A DNA stretch of 37,700 bases from an uncultured Bacteroidales bacterium (lineage in GTDB: Bacteria; Bacteroidota; Bacteroidia; Bacteroidales; UBA932). The stretch covers positions 1-37,700 of the forward strand of contig CANBDX010000020.1 of NCBI GenBank assembly GCA_947367315.1. The letters are read 5' to 3'. This document shows, in pieces, positions 9,698 to 17,951 of this stretch (positions are counted from its first letter, which is position 1; every line of letters starts with the position of its first letter). The notes beneath the pieces are model-generated. The model searched no databases. It had not been told where the DNA came from and saw nothing but the letters and a program-made list of their open reading frames with translations. A program made the position numbers and the translations under genes.

Positions 9698-12549
9698 TAT
9701 AATTTGATTTTAATTGATTTTCCTTCATATATAACCTTCTGCTGCACTCTCCTGCCCTTTGCCACTGGTATCACATTAAATATGCGCCTCTCAAGCATAC
9801 CCGGGAAACTTCCGATGCGGTCGGCAATAGTCAAAGTCCTGTCTGCCTCCGAATATGCAAACTCAATCATCGAGTATGCGCCCTTCTCATAATTATAGTT
9901 CACATTCTCATCTTCATAAAGAGTGAATGTGCCATCCGCTCCCTGATATACATACAGATCGATAACGTCAGCCGGCTTTTCATCTGACCATTGCATATCC
10001 GGTCCCATCGGCAGGATAGAACCTGCACGCACATAGAGAGGCATTCTGCCGTATGGAGCTGAAACCGTCCTGTAGGCTCCTCCTTCAAGGAAACGCCCTG
10101 TGTAGAAGTCATACCACCCCTCGCATTCAGGGAAATACACTTCGCGCTGACGGGCTCCGTATTCATAGACAGGAGCCACAAGCAAAGATGGTCCGAACAT
10201 ATAGGCATCGCCTATATCGGTCACGGAAGTATCTCCCATGAAGTCCATCACCAGAGGACGCATAATCGTATAGTCATTGAAATGCGTCATTCCGGCAAGA
10301 GAATATATATATGGCATCAGGCGGTAGCGCAGCTTGGTATAATACACTATGGACTCATAGGCCGGGTGCCCTTCAGGAGCGATTTCCCAAGGCTCGCGGA
10401 ACGGAAACTGTCCGTGCGCACGGAAAAGCGGGCAGAAGGCTCCGAACTGGAACCAGCGTGCATTCAATTCGCGCCACTCCTTCATATCTGCATTTTCCTT
10501 ACCGGTAGCATTATATAAATTCTGGGCATCCACATATCGGTTCTCGACGCAGAATCCGCCTATGTCCATGGTCCAGTAAGGTATGCCGCTGACTGAGAAA
10601 TTCAGACCCGCAGAAATCTGCGCCTTCATATCTTCCCAACGCGTCGCTATGTCGCCGCTCCATGTGGCAGTCGAATACCTCTGGAGGCCTGCAAATCCGC
10701 TTCTGGTGAGCAGGAACACACGCCTGTCCGGATCCGCTTCACGCTGGCCGTTATATATTGCATCCGCATTCACCAGAGAATATGCATTGAAGAACTCAGT
10801 AGAAGAGCCGAGGGCAGTAGGGCCGCAAAGTGCCTTGCGGTAATCCATATCCGTGCAGTCGCGGATATTAGGCTCGGATGCATCCATCCACCATGCATCT
10901 ATGCCCAGCGGGTAATAATGATCCTGCATCTGCTTCCAGAAAAGCCTGCGTGCGTCGGGATCGTATGCATCATAGAAACCATACAGGTAGCCTTTGCCAA
11001 TCCAGTCGCGGATGCCGTCCTCATATGCTCTTGTATACATCCAGCCGTTTCTGTCAAACTCCTTATAGTGTTCGGTATCCACATAGAACTTAGGCCATAC
11101 AGAAATCATCATGCGGCCGTTCATTGCATGAATGGAATCCACCATCGCCTTCGGATCAGGGAAACGCTCCGGATCGAATTCATGGCTGCCCCATGCGTCT
11201 TCCTCCCAATGGCTCCAGTCCATCACTATATTATCTATAGGTATATTACGCTTCCTGAATCCTTCAAGAGCCTCTATCATTTCGGTGGAAGTCCTGTAAC
11301 GCTCACGGCTCTGCCAGTAGCCCATAGCCCACTTCGGCATCACCTGAGCCTTTCCCGTAAGGGCACGGTAGCCGCTTATCACCTCATCCATATCCTCTCC
11401 CGCAATGAAATACCAGTCCATCTGCTTCGACATCTCGCTCCACCACTGATGCCGGGCCTGCTGCTCAGGCACAGTAACATCATAAGCACGGAGACCGCAG
11501 TAAGAGACTCCTCCATCAGGCTTCCATTCCACCTTGAGTCCTGTCTTACGACCAGCCTCGAGATGGACATTGAATTTGTAGGCATTCGGATTCCATGAAG
11601 TGCGCCAACGCTCAGGCACCACAGTCTTTCCGTCAATGGACACAGTCGTGTAACCGGCATAATAAAGGATGAACTGATAATCCCCTGTCACAGGAGCCTC
11701 GAGAGAACCTTCGTAAGTGACCTCGGATCCATATAACTTAAAATCCTCCGGCAGATTCACCACACGGGTCATTTCCGGCGCCACAAGATGCTCGAAATAA
11801 AGATTTGGCTCTTCCCGCACAAGGACCTCTCCTTTCTTAGACATATACGTTCCTGTCAGACCACCCTCCTTGCCGTTGGAGTCATAAAGTCTGAAGACTT
11901 CCCCCAGCTGTTTATAATCCTCAGGATTGCCGAAGCGCATCATCGAATAACTGTCCATGAGGATGCCGTAGCCTTTATTCGAAACGATGAAAGGCACAGA
12001 CACCTTCGTGTTGTACTGGAAAAGCTGCTCGTTCTTTCCTTTGTAATTGAACTCATCAGCCTGATGCTGTCCAAGGCCGTAGAAAGCCTCGTCTTCAGGA
12101 GACTCGAAGACCTGTCGGAAAGACCACCCGTGCGTGCCGTCCACCTCAATGTGCTCGAAATATTTTCCGCCTCCCTTTTCTTCGCGAAGCAGGATCTTTC
12201 CGTCCGGATCCGTAAACCACACCTCTCCTGTCGATGCGAGTATATTTGCCTTGAGAGACGCGGTCGCAACCGTAACAGTGTCTCCTTTACGCAGCACTTC
12301 AAACTCCGGAACATTCTCCTGCGGAAGCACTACAAGACTCTGAGGGTCGGCGAAATGCCTCTCAGGAGTCGCCGAGACATGAATCAGCTTTTCACCCAAC
12401 ACCTCAAGCCGCACCTTACGGGGACCACCTGTTTCCACCTGCCGGACATTTACCGTCACTTGATTTCCATCAATATGGCATACTCCAAGATTACAGGCGT
12501 ATATAAATACACTTGCCACCAGAAGATATAAGAATCCTTTGAATCTCAT
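9697..12549 (-). CDS. GH31 glycosidase with PA14 insert, probable alpha-xylosidase
   Basis: This 950-residue exo-enzyme belongs to GH31. The (beta/alpha)8 domain has the nucleophile D556 in DAWWMDASEP and probable acid/base D633 in TATWSGD, followed by RAHGQFPFREPWE, which resembles bacterial alpha-xylosidases of xyloglucan loci. A PA14-like beta-sandwich (about 270-360, VTGDYQFILYYAGYTTVSIDGK) is inserted before the barrel, as in Cellvibrio and Bacteroides GH31 alpha-xylosidases of nearly the same length. The N-terminus looks like a lipoprotein signal with C19 (IYAC). Coupling to uxuA/uxuB and closeness to xylBAE fit release of xylose next to glucuronate use. An alpha-glucosidase is the main alternative; family assignment is firm, specificity is inferred. 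Confidence 0.9.
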   Translation of the reverse strand: MRFKGFLYLLVASVFIYACNLGVCHIDGNQVTVNVRQVETGGPRKVRLEVLGEKLIHVSATPERHFADPQSLVVLPQENVPEFEVLRKGDTVTVATASLKANILASTGEVWFTDPDGKILLREEKGGGKYFEHIEVDGTHGWSFRQVFESPEDEAFYGLGQHQADEFNYKGKNEQLFQYNTKVSVPFIVSNKGYGILMDSYSMMRFGNPEDYKQLGEVFRLYDSNGKEGGLTGTYMSKKGEVLVREEPNLYFEHLVAPEMTRVVNLPEDFKLYGSEVTYEGSLEAPVTGDYQFILYYAGYTTVSIDGKTVVPERWRTSWNPNAYKFNVHLEAGRKTGLKVEWKPDGGVSYCGLRAYDVTVPEQQARHQWWSEMSKQMDWYFIAGEDMDEVISGYRALTGKAQVMPKWAMGYWQSRERYRTSTEMIEALEGFRKRNIPIDNIVMDWSHWEEDAWGSHEFDPERFPDPKAMVDSIHAMNGRMMISVWPKFYVDTEHYKEFDRNGWMYTRAYEDGIRDWIGKGYLYGFYDAYDPDARRLFWKQMQDHYYPLGIDAWWMDASEPNIRDCTDMDYRKALCGPTALGSSTEFFNAYSLVNADAIYNGQREADPDRRVFLLTRSGFAGLQRYSTATWSGDIATRWEDMKAQISAGLNFSVSGIPYWTMDIGGFCVENRYVDAQNLYNATGKENADMKEWRELNARWFQFGAFCPLFRAHGQFPFREPWEIAPEGHPAYESIVYYTKLRYRLMPYIYSLAGMTHFNDYTIMRPLVMDFMGDTSVTDIGDAYMFGPSLLVAPVYEYGARQREVYFPECEGWYDFYTGRFLEGGAYRTVSAPYGRMPLYVRAGSILPMGPDMQWSDEKPADVIDLYVYQGADGTFTLYEDENVNYNYEKGAYSMIEFAYSEADRTLTIADRIGSFPGMLERRIFNVIPVAKGRRVQQKVIYEGKSIKIKL

Positions 12550-12574
12550 AGTACTTATGATTTAACAAAACATA

Positions 12575-12582
12575 CAAATATA
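12575..12582 (-). promoter_or_regulatory. Putative -7 box of the GH31-uxuA-uxuB operon
   Basis: TATATTTG on the minus strand, placing transcription start near 12568 and a 19-nt leader before the GH31 ATG. Two more copies of the same octamer occur upstream at 12616-12623 and 12631-12638. No terminator is visible between the GH2 gene and this promoter, so read-through from the main locus is also possible. Confidence 0.45.
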
Positions 12583-12612
12583 AACAAAAGAATCTTCACT
12601 TCTGACGGTGGT

Positions 12613-12647
12613 CTGCAAATATATCCGATTCAAATATACTTTTGCAG
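12613..12647. promoter_or_regulatory. Inverted repeat upstream of the GH31 operon, candidate operator
   Basis: CTGCAAA (12613-12619) and TTTGCAG (12641-12647) are perfect inverted repeats with centres 28 bp apart, located just upstream of the -7 box at 12575. The spacing would suit a dimeric regulator. No experimental or comparative support is available from the window. Confidence 0.3.
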
Positions 12648-12660
12648 TTAAATGGGATTA

Positions 12661-14454
12661 TTATCTGACATTGTTCTTGATTTGCATATAGTAATCATGG
12701 ATCAAGTACCATGCTTTCTTACGATATCCCTGATCAGAAACAAGTCCCTTCCGGTTCCATCCCTCCTGATTCACAGGATGGTACCGATAAGGAGAACGAA
12801 AGTCAAAGAGAATCCATGGGGAGATACCGGCAAGATTTGGAATATGTTTGAACATTTCCAGATTATCCCTATAAAGCTTTGCCTGATAATCTTCACTCCA
12901 GGATGATGCAACGTTTTCATCGCCGGACTGACCATATAAAGCCTCTCCTCCAAATTCAGAAAATATAAGAGGTTTTGTCGGGCACACATTCCATGCAACC
13001 TCGGAAGGATCCACAGGCCAAGGATGATACCATCCCAAATATTTATTGATTGCTACAACGTCAAGCTGCTCCGGAAAATCATCCTTCATCTCGAAAGCCC
13101 CACTATTCTTCTCATACCTGGCCATATAAAATGCTGCAGTATATAGCCTGGTCGTATCCAATGACTTACCGACTTCCAACAAAGATGAGAGAAAACTGTT
13201 TCTTGCTTCAGACGGCAAGGTTTCGTTCGCGATACTCCAGAAGCCTACAGCGCATCTGTTCCTGTCACGGAATATCATATCCGCAAGCATCCTCTGTGCC
13301 TTAAGACGAGTATCCTTATCTTCAAAATCTATATCCTGCCATACAGGTATCTCCTGCCACAACAGAATCCCCTTCTTTTCGGCAAGACGTACTATATATT
13401 CATTCTGCGGATAGTGGGCCAGGCGCACCATATTGGCCCCTAGCGCTTCTGCCTCTGAGAGAAGCATAACAGCATCCGCTTGAGAAAAAGCACGTCCCTG
13501 ACGCTGTGGAATTTCCTCATGGAATGAAATGCAACGCATGAATACAGGTTTGCCGTTTACAAGTATCTTCGTACCTTCAACTTCTATGTTCCTGAATCCT
13601 ATCTCATCAGTTACCCTATCCTTACCGGAAGTCAATATAACCTTATAAAGTTTAGGATCATCCGGAGACCACCTTACAATTTTCCTGGCATGGAAAGATA
13701 TCTTAGCAAATCCATTACCGTCAGTTGTAACATTATGTAAAATCTTCAATTCGGGAATTTCTATACATACCTGTTCCGACACCTTTTCCGAAAGTGATAT
13801 TTCAGCATGAATCATATCCGGCTGATGTTTATCAAGCTGAATGAAATAGTCTTTTATGAACACCTCAGGAGTCTCCACCAACATAACATCTCTTGTAATG
13901 CCGCCATAGTTCCACCAATCAAAGACAAGAGCGGGTACTGCATCTTCAGTGCGCCTGTTATTGACTTCTACAACGATGAAATTATCTCCTTTGAGAAGTT
14001 TGCCAGTCACTTCAATTTGAAAGGGAGTAAAACCGCCTTCATGACTTCCTGCCTTAGTGCCATTCAGATATACATTGCACCTGTAACTCACAGCACCGAA
14101 ATAGAGGAACTGGCGTCTGTTTTCAATGGAATCCACTTGAAAATGACGGGCATACCATACTGTACCCTCAAAATACTTAAGCTCAGGCAACTGAGAATTC
14201 CAGTCCCCCGGCACATTCAGTCTAAGTCCCCCTTCAAACGAATATTCATAAAATTGCTCATTAGACTGTGGCTTCCTGTTTTTATAAATAGATCTTGTCT
14301 TTCCATGCTCATACTGATCGATGATCACATTCCATTTTCCGTTAAGAAATCTGTATTCACGTCCATAGACATTCGACATAAACGAAGGTTCATGGGCATG
14401 AAGTACCGGAGATGCGAAAAGTAACATCATCAGGAATATATATATTCCCTTCAT
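12661..14454 (-). CDS. GH2 beta-glucuronidase
   Basis: The 597-residue protein has a signal peptide (1-20, cleavage after LHA) without a lipobox, so it should be periplasmic. It carries the GH2 order of sugar-binding jelly roll, Ig-like domain and TIM barrel. E411 in WSIANET is the acid/base and E500 in IFSEFGGE the nucleophile. Three features point to glucuronidase: NKYLGWY (470-476), WSEDYQA near 519, and N567-R568-K569, an NxK motif at almost the same position as the pair in E. coli GUS that contacts the uronate carboxylate. Length also matches GUS (about 600). It would remove terminal beta-GlcA from imported oligosaccharides. It is the last gene of the locus, 16 nt after nagB. Galacturonidase activity is the main alternative. 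Confidence 0.85.
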   Translation of the reverse strand: MKGIYIFLMMLLFASPVLHAHEPSFMSNVYGREYRFLNGKWNVIIDQYEHGKTRSIYKNRKPQSNEQFYEYSFEGGLRLNVPGDWNSQLPELKYFEGTVWYARHFQVDSIENRRQFLYFGAVSYRCNVYLNGTKAGSHEGGFTPFQIEVTGKLLKGDNFIVVEVNNRRTEDAVPALVFDWWNYGGITRDVMLVETPEVFIKDYFIQLDKHQPDMIHAEISLSEKVSEQVCIEIPELKILHNVTTDGNGFAKISFHARKIVRWSPDDPKLYKVILTSGKDRVTDEIGFRNIEVEGTKILVNGKPVFMRCISFHEEIPQRQGRAFSQADAVMLLSEAEALGANMVRLAHYPQNEYIVRLAEKKGILLWQEIPVWQDIDFEDKDTRLKAQRMLADMIFRDRNRCAVGFWSIANETLPSEARNSFLSSLLEVGKSLDTTRLYTAAFYMARYEKNSGAFEMKDDFPEQLDVVAINKYLGWYHPWPVDPSEVAWNVCPTKPLIFSEFGGEALYGQSGDENVASSWSEDYQAKLYRDNLEMFKHIPNLAGISPWILFDFRSPYRYHPVNQEGWNRKGLVSDQGYRKKAWYLIHDYYMQIKNNVR

Positions 14455-14470
14455 AGAGCCAAATCATTAA

Positions 14471-15226
14471 TTATAACAAAGATGAGCTATCATTGTCAAG
14501 ATAAAGGGTAGTGCCTTCCGACGTACGCAATACAGATGCTGGACAAACTTCGGAAACCACTCCATTTATTGTATTATATACGGCATGAGCCTTAGTCGAA
14601 GCCGGAACGACACAGAAACGTCTCTTGGCAGCCATCAAAGTCGGAACCGTAAGCGTAAAAGCATGAGTAGGCACCTCATCAAGACATGTGAAACATCCAT
14701 CATTCACCTGCTGCATACGGCATTTCTCGTCAAGGTCCACAACCTTTATCACTTCCGGATCATTGAAATCCGCAACATGAGGATCATTGAATGCTATATG
14801 ACCGTTTTCGCCAATGCCCATAAACACGACATCCACAGGATTCTCCTCCAATAACTTCTTATACTGCTTCAATGTCTCTTCCGGAACATTCTGTCCGTTG
14901 ATATAGTTTACACTATTAAAGGGGACCTTATCAAATATCGCCCTTCGGAGAAAGTTTCCGAATCCTTGGGAAGCATCTGACTGAAGGCCTATATACTCAT
15001 CCATATGGAACGCATTAACTCTACTCCAATCAACATCAGATTCAGCCATGGCAGCCAGAAATTCATTCTGGGAGGGGGCTGCGGCAAAGATTATGTTCAC
15101 AAACTCCTGCTCGGCCATCAGGTTCTTCAGATATTCCACAGCATCAGAAGCAGCACCAAGTCCCATTTCTGCGCGTGATGTGAATATCTTTACATGCAAC
15201 TGGTCTTTTACAAATTCTTTATTCAT
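14471..15226 (-). CDS. nagB: Glucosamine-6-phosphate deaminase
   Basis: The 251-residue cytosolic enzyme converts glucosamine-6-phosphate to fructose-6-phosphate and ammonia. HMDEY (74-78) and GIGENGHIAFNDP (137-149, with H143) are the family signatures. The usual phosphate-loop GLATGSTP is replaced by AAAPSQNEF near residue 48, a variant found in many Bacteroidota and Firmicutes homologues, so a relative acting on another amino sugar phosphate cannot be excluded. Its ATG lies within the nagA stop (ATGAATAA, 8-nt overlap), which supports translational coupling and a shared GlcNAc pathway. The C-terminus is slightly shorter than E. coli NagB. Confidence 0.88.
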   Translation of the reverse strand: MNKEFVKDQLHVKIFTSRAEMGLGAASDAVEYLKNLMAEQEFVNIIFAAAPSQNEFLAAMAESDVDWSRVNAFHMDEYIGLQSDASQGFGNFLRRAIFDKVPFNSVNYINGQNVPEETLKQYKKLLEENPVDVVFMGIGENGHIAFNDPHVADFNDPEVIKVVDLDEKCRMQQVNDGCFTCLDEVPTHAFTLTVPTLMAAKRRFCVVPASTKAHAVYNTINGVVSEVCPASVLRTSEGTTLYLDNDSSSLL

Positions 15227-16400
15227 ATCGGTAAACTATTTTTCCTTCAATTATCGTATTCCTTACATTTATATTCTCATCGAAAATCACCAGATCAGCA
15301 TCCATTCCGGCCTTGAGAGAGCCCTTCCTGTCGGAGATTCCCATTATCCTGGCAGGATTTTCAGTGATCATACGCACTGCATCAGTTATTGAACATCCTG
15401 CAATCTGGACCATCGTACGCACAAGACGGTCGGCAGTAGCCACACTTCCGGCAAAGGCAGACTTATCCATCAGTTTTGCGACACCGTCTTCAACGATGAC
15501 CTCCTGACCATCCGAAAGAGGCCCGAGAATGCTCGGTCCTTCAGGCATTCCGGCAGCTCTCATGGAGTCGGTCACAAGAGCTATCCTCTCCACACCCTTA
15601 ATCTTCAGGAGAAGATGCAGAAGGTCCTGAGGCACATGTATTCCGTCTGCAATAATCTCCAGATGCATTCCATCCTGAATGTATCCGTATTCGATAGTAC
15701 CTGCATAACGGAAGGCATTGCGTCTGCTGACGGTACTCATGCATGAATAGAAATGAGTCATAAGGTCGGCCCCTGACTTATATGCAGCATCGCACTCCTG
15801 AAATGTGGCGTTAGTGTGGCCTATAGATGCTACAATCCCTCTTTTCTTCAATTCTGCCGCAAATTCCTCAGCACCTTCGAGCTCAGGAGCGAAACTCCAG
15901 CGAGCAAGGGCGGGACATCTGTCAAGAATCTCCAGATATTCCTCAGGGCGGGGATTACGGAGATATCGCGGATCCTGTGCTCCGGCATACATAGGGCTGA
16001 AATACGGCCCCTCCAGATGCATACCACCGAACCTGGCTCCATCTGTGTTCATCTCTTCCGCCTTCCTATAAGTTTCAAAGGAAGCAAAAAGAGCTTCATT
16101 CGTACTGGTAAGTGTCGTTGGATATAGAAGAGTTGTTCCATGAACGGCATGCATCCTCGCGGCAGTCAGATAGGCATCCACAGTTCCGTCCATGAAGTCC
16201 GCACCGCCTGCGCCATGAGTATGCATATCGATGAATCCTGGAGCCACATAAAGTCCTTTAGCATCTATGATTTGAGCACCATCTGCCGAGATATCTTCTG
16301 TTCCGAGATAATCGATAACCCGGTCTTTAAGCACGACATTACCGATGAGAGATTCTCCACCGGTGATTATTGTTCCGTTAATTATCTTTATCAAGTTCAT
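15219..16400 (-). CDS. nagA: N-acetylglucosamine-6-phosphate deacetylase
   Basis: A 393-residue amidohydrolase-superfamily protein that removes the acetyl group from GlcNAc-6-phosphate. Metal-site and catalytic residues are in HTHGAGG (H60, H62), HLEGP (E130), GHTNAT (H195), THFYSC (H216) and VTDSM (D278, the general base position). The flanking FIDMHTHGAGG and ADLVIFDENINV blocks are canonical. It starts 6 nt after the GH20 gene and overlaps nagB, so hexosamine release and catabolism are encoded in order. A GlcNAc kinase is not seen in the window and must be supplied elsewhere. GalNAc-6-phosphate deacetylase (AgaA) is a less likely alternative. Confidence 0.93.
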   Translation of the reverse strand: MNLIKIINGTIITGGESLIGNVVLKDRVIDYLGTEDISADGAQIIDAKGLYVAPGFIDMHTHGAGGADFMDGTVDAYLTAARMHAVHGTTLLYPTTLTSTNEALFASFETYRKAEEMNTDGARFGGMHLEGPYFSPMYAGAQDPRYLRNPRPEEYLEILDRCPALARWSFAPELEGAEEFAAELKKRGIVASIGHTNATFQECDAAYKSGADLMTHFYSCMSTVSRRNAFRYAGTIEYGYIQDGMHLEIIADGIHVPQDLLHLLLKIKGVERIALVTDSMRAAGMPEGPSILGPLSDGQEVIVEDGVAKLMDKSAFAGSVATADRLVRTMVQIAGCSITDAVRMITENPARIMGISDRKGSLKAGMDADLVIFDENINVRNTIIEGKIVYRYE

Positions 16401-16406
16401 AACCGT

Positions 16407-17939
16407 CTATGGTATCATGTTTTTTAACATTTGTGCAGTTCTTCCGGACTGGCGCAGACGTAATGCATTGAGATACTCTATTTCCTGCGGTTTCAAATAG
16501 CCTTTGAATGTTTCCGCAAACCGCTTGTTAAGTTTCACATTGACAGAAAGGACCTTATCATTGAGTCTGGCAAGCATTTCAGAAGCCTTGGCACGGGAAA
16601 AATCAGGGCTGTTGATTTCAGCTTCTATGGTTTTGTACTCAAGAAACTGCACACGGATATCCCACATCAGAAGAAACATATTGAACTCCGCCTTGTTAGT
16701 CTTCACCTTCATGGCATAAAGGATATCACGGTCAGAAACAGCTTTGTCGCGAATTACGCTTACTGCATCACCTTTCCCCTGCTCAGCCTTACCGTGCATG
16801 ATAATTGTCTGAGGAGTATTGAAAACCTCCCATAACTTTTCAGCATCCGAATCGGAAATTCCGAACCTATCCTTTGCATAATGCAGGACAAAATCATGAG
16901 GATTTATAGATGCCTCTTTCTTGAGTGCTTCACCGTACATTGCAATAAGCATGCGGAAAGCCTTCATCGGAAAGACCTGCCTTACCGGATCCATTTCTGT
17001 AATAACATTATGCTGGTCCCAGAAAAATCCATATCCTCCGGAAGTGGACCAGGACGTCATGATCATTCCATCATATCCTGCCTGACGTGCATATGGAATG
17101 AAATCCTTCTGATTATTGAAATGTTTCGTCCAGTCAATAGAGTAGTAGTTATCCGGATGACTTCGGATTGCAGGAGCACCCCAAATCTCCAGCCCGGAAG
17201 CAATCACCTTGTCTATATCTCCAAAATGACGGATATTCCACCCGTAGTTCCAGTCCACAAGTATCGCATTTTTGGGGAGCAAATCGATTGCTTCCGGATA
17301 CTTGGTGATGATATCTGCCCATAGGACAGGACGTTTCCCCAAGGATGTGACTGCCTCACACATCTTGACCACATAATCAACAAACAACCTGCTCTTTCCG
17401 TGTTTCTCAGCATACTTACGACAATGTGGGCATTTACCGAGAAGCCATGTCTCATCACCACCGATATGAAAATATTCTGACGGATGCAAGGCTGCTACTT
17501 CAGCAAATATATCGGCAAAGAGTTCGGCTGAGCCTGATTTCAAAGGGCAAATCTGTGATATTTCCTGCTGCCAGGTTTCTTTAAGATGACTGTATCTGTC
17601 ATGACGAAGTATATATTCGACATGCCCGAAACACTGCTGCAGCGGTATTACATCTATACCAAGACCTGCACAATGGGTAATAAATTCTGTAACATCTTCC
17701 TTGCTGAAAGAAAGTGGATTGCATATCACAGCATGTCTATCGAAAGGGAAAGTAGCTTCCCATTCCATTACAATTGTATTGATGCCGAAACCTGAAAGTT
17801 CTGTTGCAAAATCTTTCATTGCATCCAATGTCATGACCTGAGTTCGGAAATCTATATGGAATCCACGAACTGGAAATTCATGAGCCTTGGCTTGAATAAG
17901 AGAGAATACAAGCAACATGACGGCAGCTATTCTTTTCAT
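16407..17939 (-). CDS. GH20 beta-N-acetylhexosaminidase
   Basis: The 510-residue protein has a signal peptide (1-19, ending AKA) and no lipobox, so a periplasmic exo-enzyme is likely. The GH20 barrel starts almost directly at GFHIDFR (26-32) without the usual long N-terminal GH20b domain, resembling the compact hexosaminidase D-type branch. The catalytic Asp-Glu pair is D162-E163 in HIGGDE; it uses the substrate acetamido group to cleave terminal beta-GlcNAc or beta-GalNAc. VLWADI and the WSTSGGYG segment form further substrate-site elements. The C-terminal 130 residues are helical and charged. It sits between the DUF4838 lipoprotein (12 nt) and nagA (6 nt), directly upstream of the enzymes for its product. 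GlcNAc versus GalNAc preference is open. Confidence 0.88.
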   Translation of the reverse strand: MKRIAAVMLLVFSLIQAKAHEFPVRGFHIDFRTQVMTLDAMKDFATELSGFGINTIVMEWEATFPFDRHAVICNPLSFSKEDVTEFITHCAGLGIDVIPLQQCFGHVEYILRHDRYSHLKETWQQEISQICPLKSGSAELFADIFAEVAALHPSEYFHIGGDETWLLGKCPHCRKYAEKHGKSRLFVDYVVKMCEAVTSLGKRPVLWADIITKYPEAIDLLPKNAILVDWNYGWNIRHFGDIDKVIASGLEIWGAPAIRSHPDNYYSIDWTKHFNNQKDFIPYARQAGYDGMIMTSWSTSGGYGFFWDQHNVITEMDPVRQVFPMKAFRMLIAMYGEALKKEASINPHDFVLHYAKDRFGISDSDAEKLWEVFNTPQTIIMHGKAEQGKGDAVSVIRDKAVSDRDILYAMKVKTNKAEFNMFLLMWDIRVQFLEYKTIEAEINSPDFSRAKASEMLARLNDKVLSVNVKLNKRFAETFKGYLKPQEIEYLNALRLRQSGRTAQMLKNMIP

Positions 17940-17951
17940 ACTCTGGAAATT

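Noticed and set aside
8363..9892. A 509-codon open frame on the plus strand antisense to uxuA and the GH31 end
   Set aside because: It is fully antisense to uxuA, whose motifs are unmistakable; the composition is a complement shadow (His- and Arg-rich, no domain).
9697..12549. Reading GH31 as a starch alpha-glucosidase of a Sus-type system
   Set aside because: No GH13, GH97 or SusE/F-type starch genes are near; the PA14 insert and xylose neighbours favour alpha-xylosidase, although specificity is not proven.
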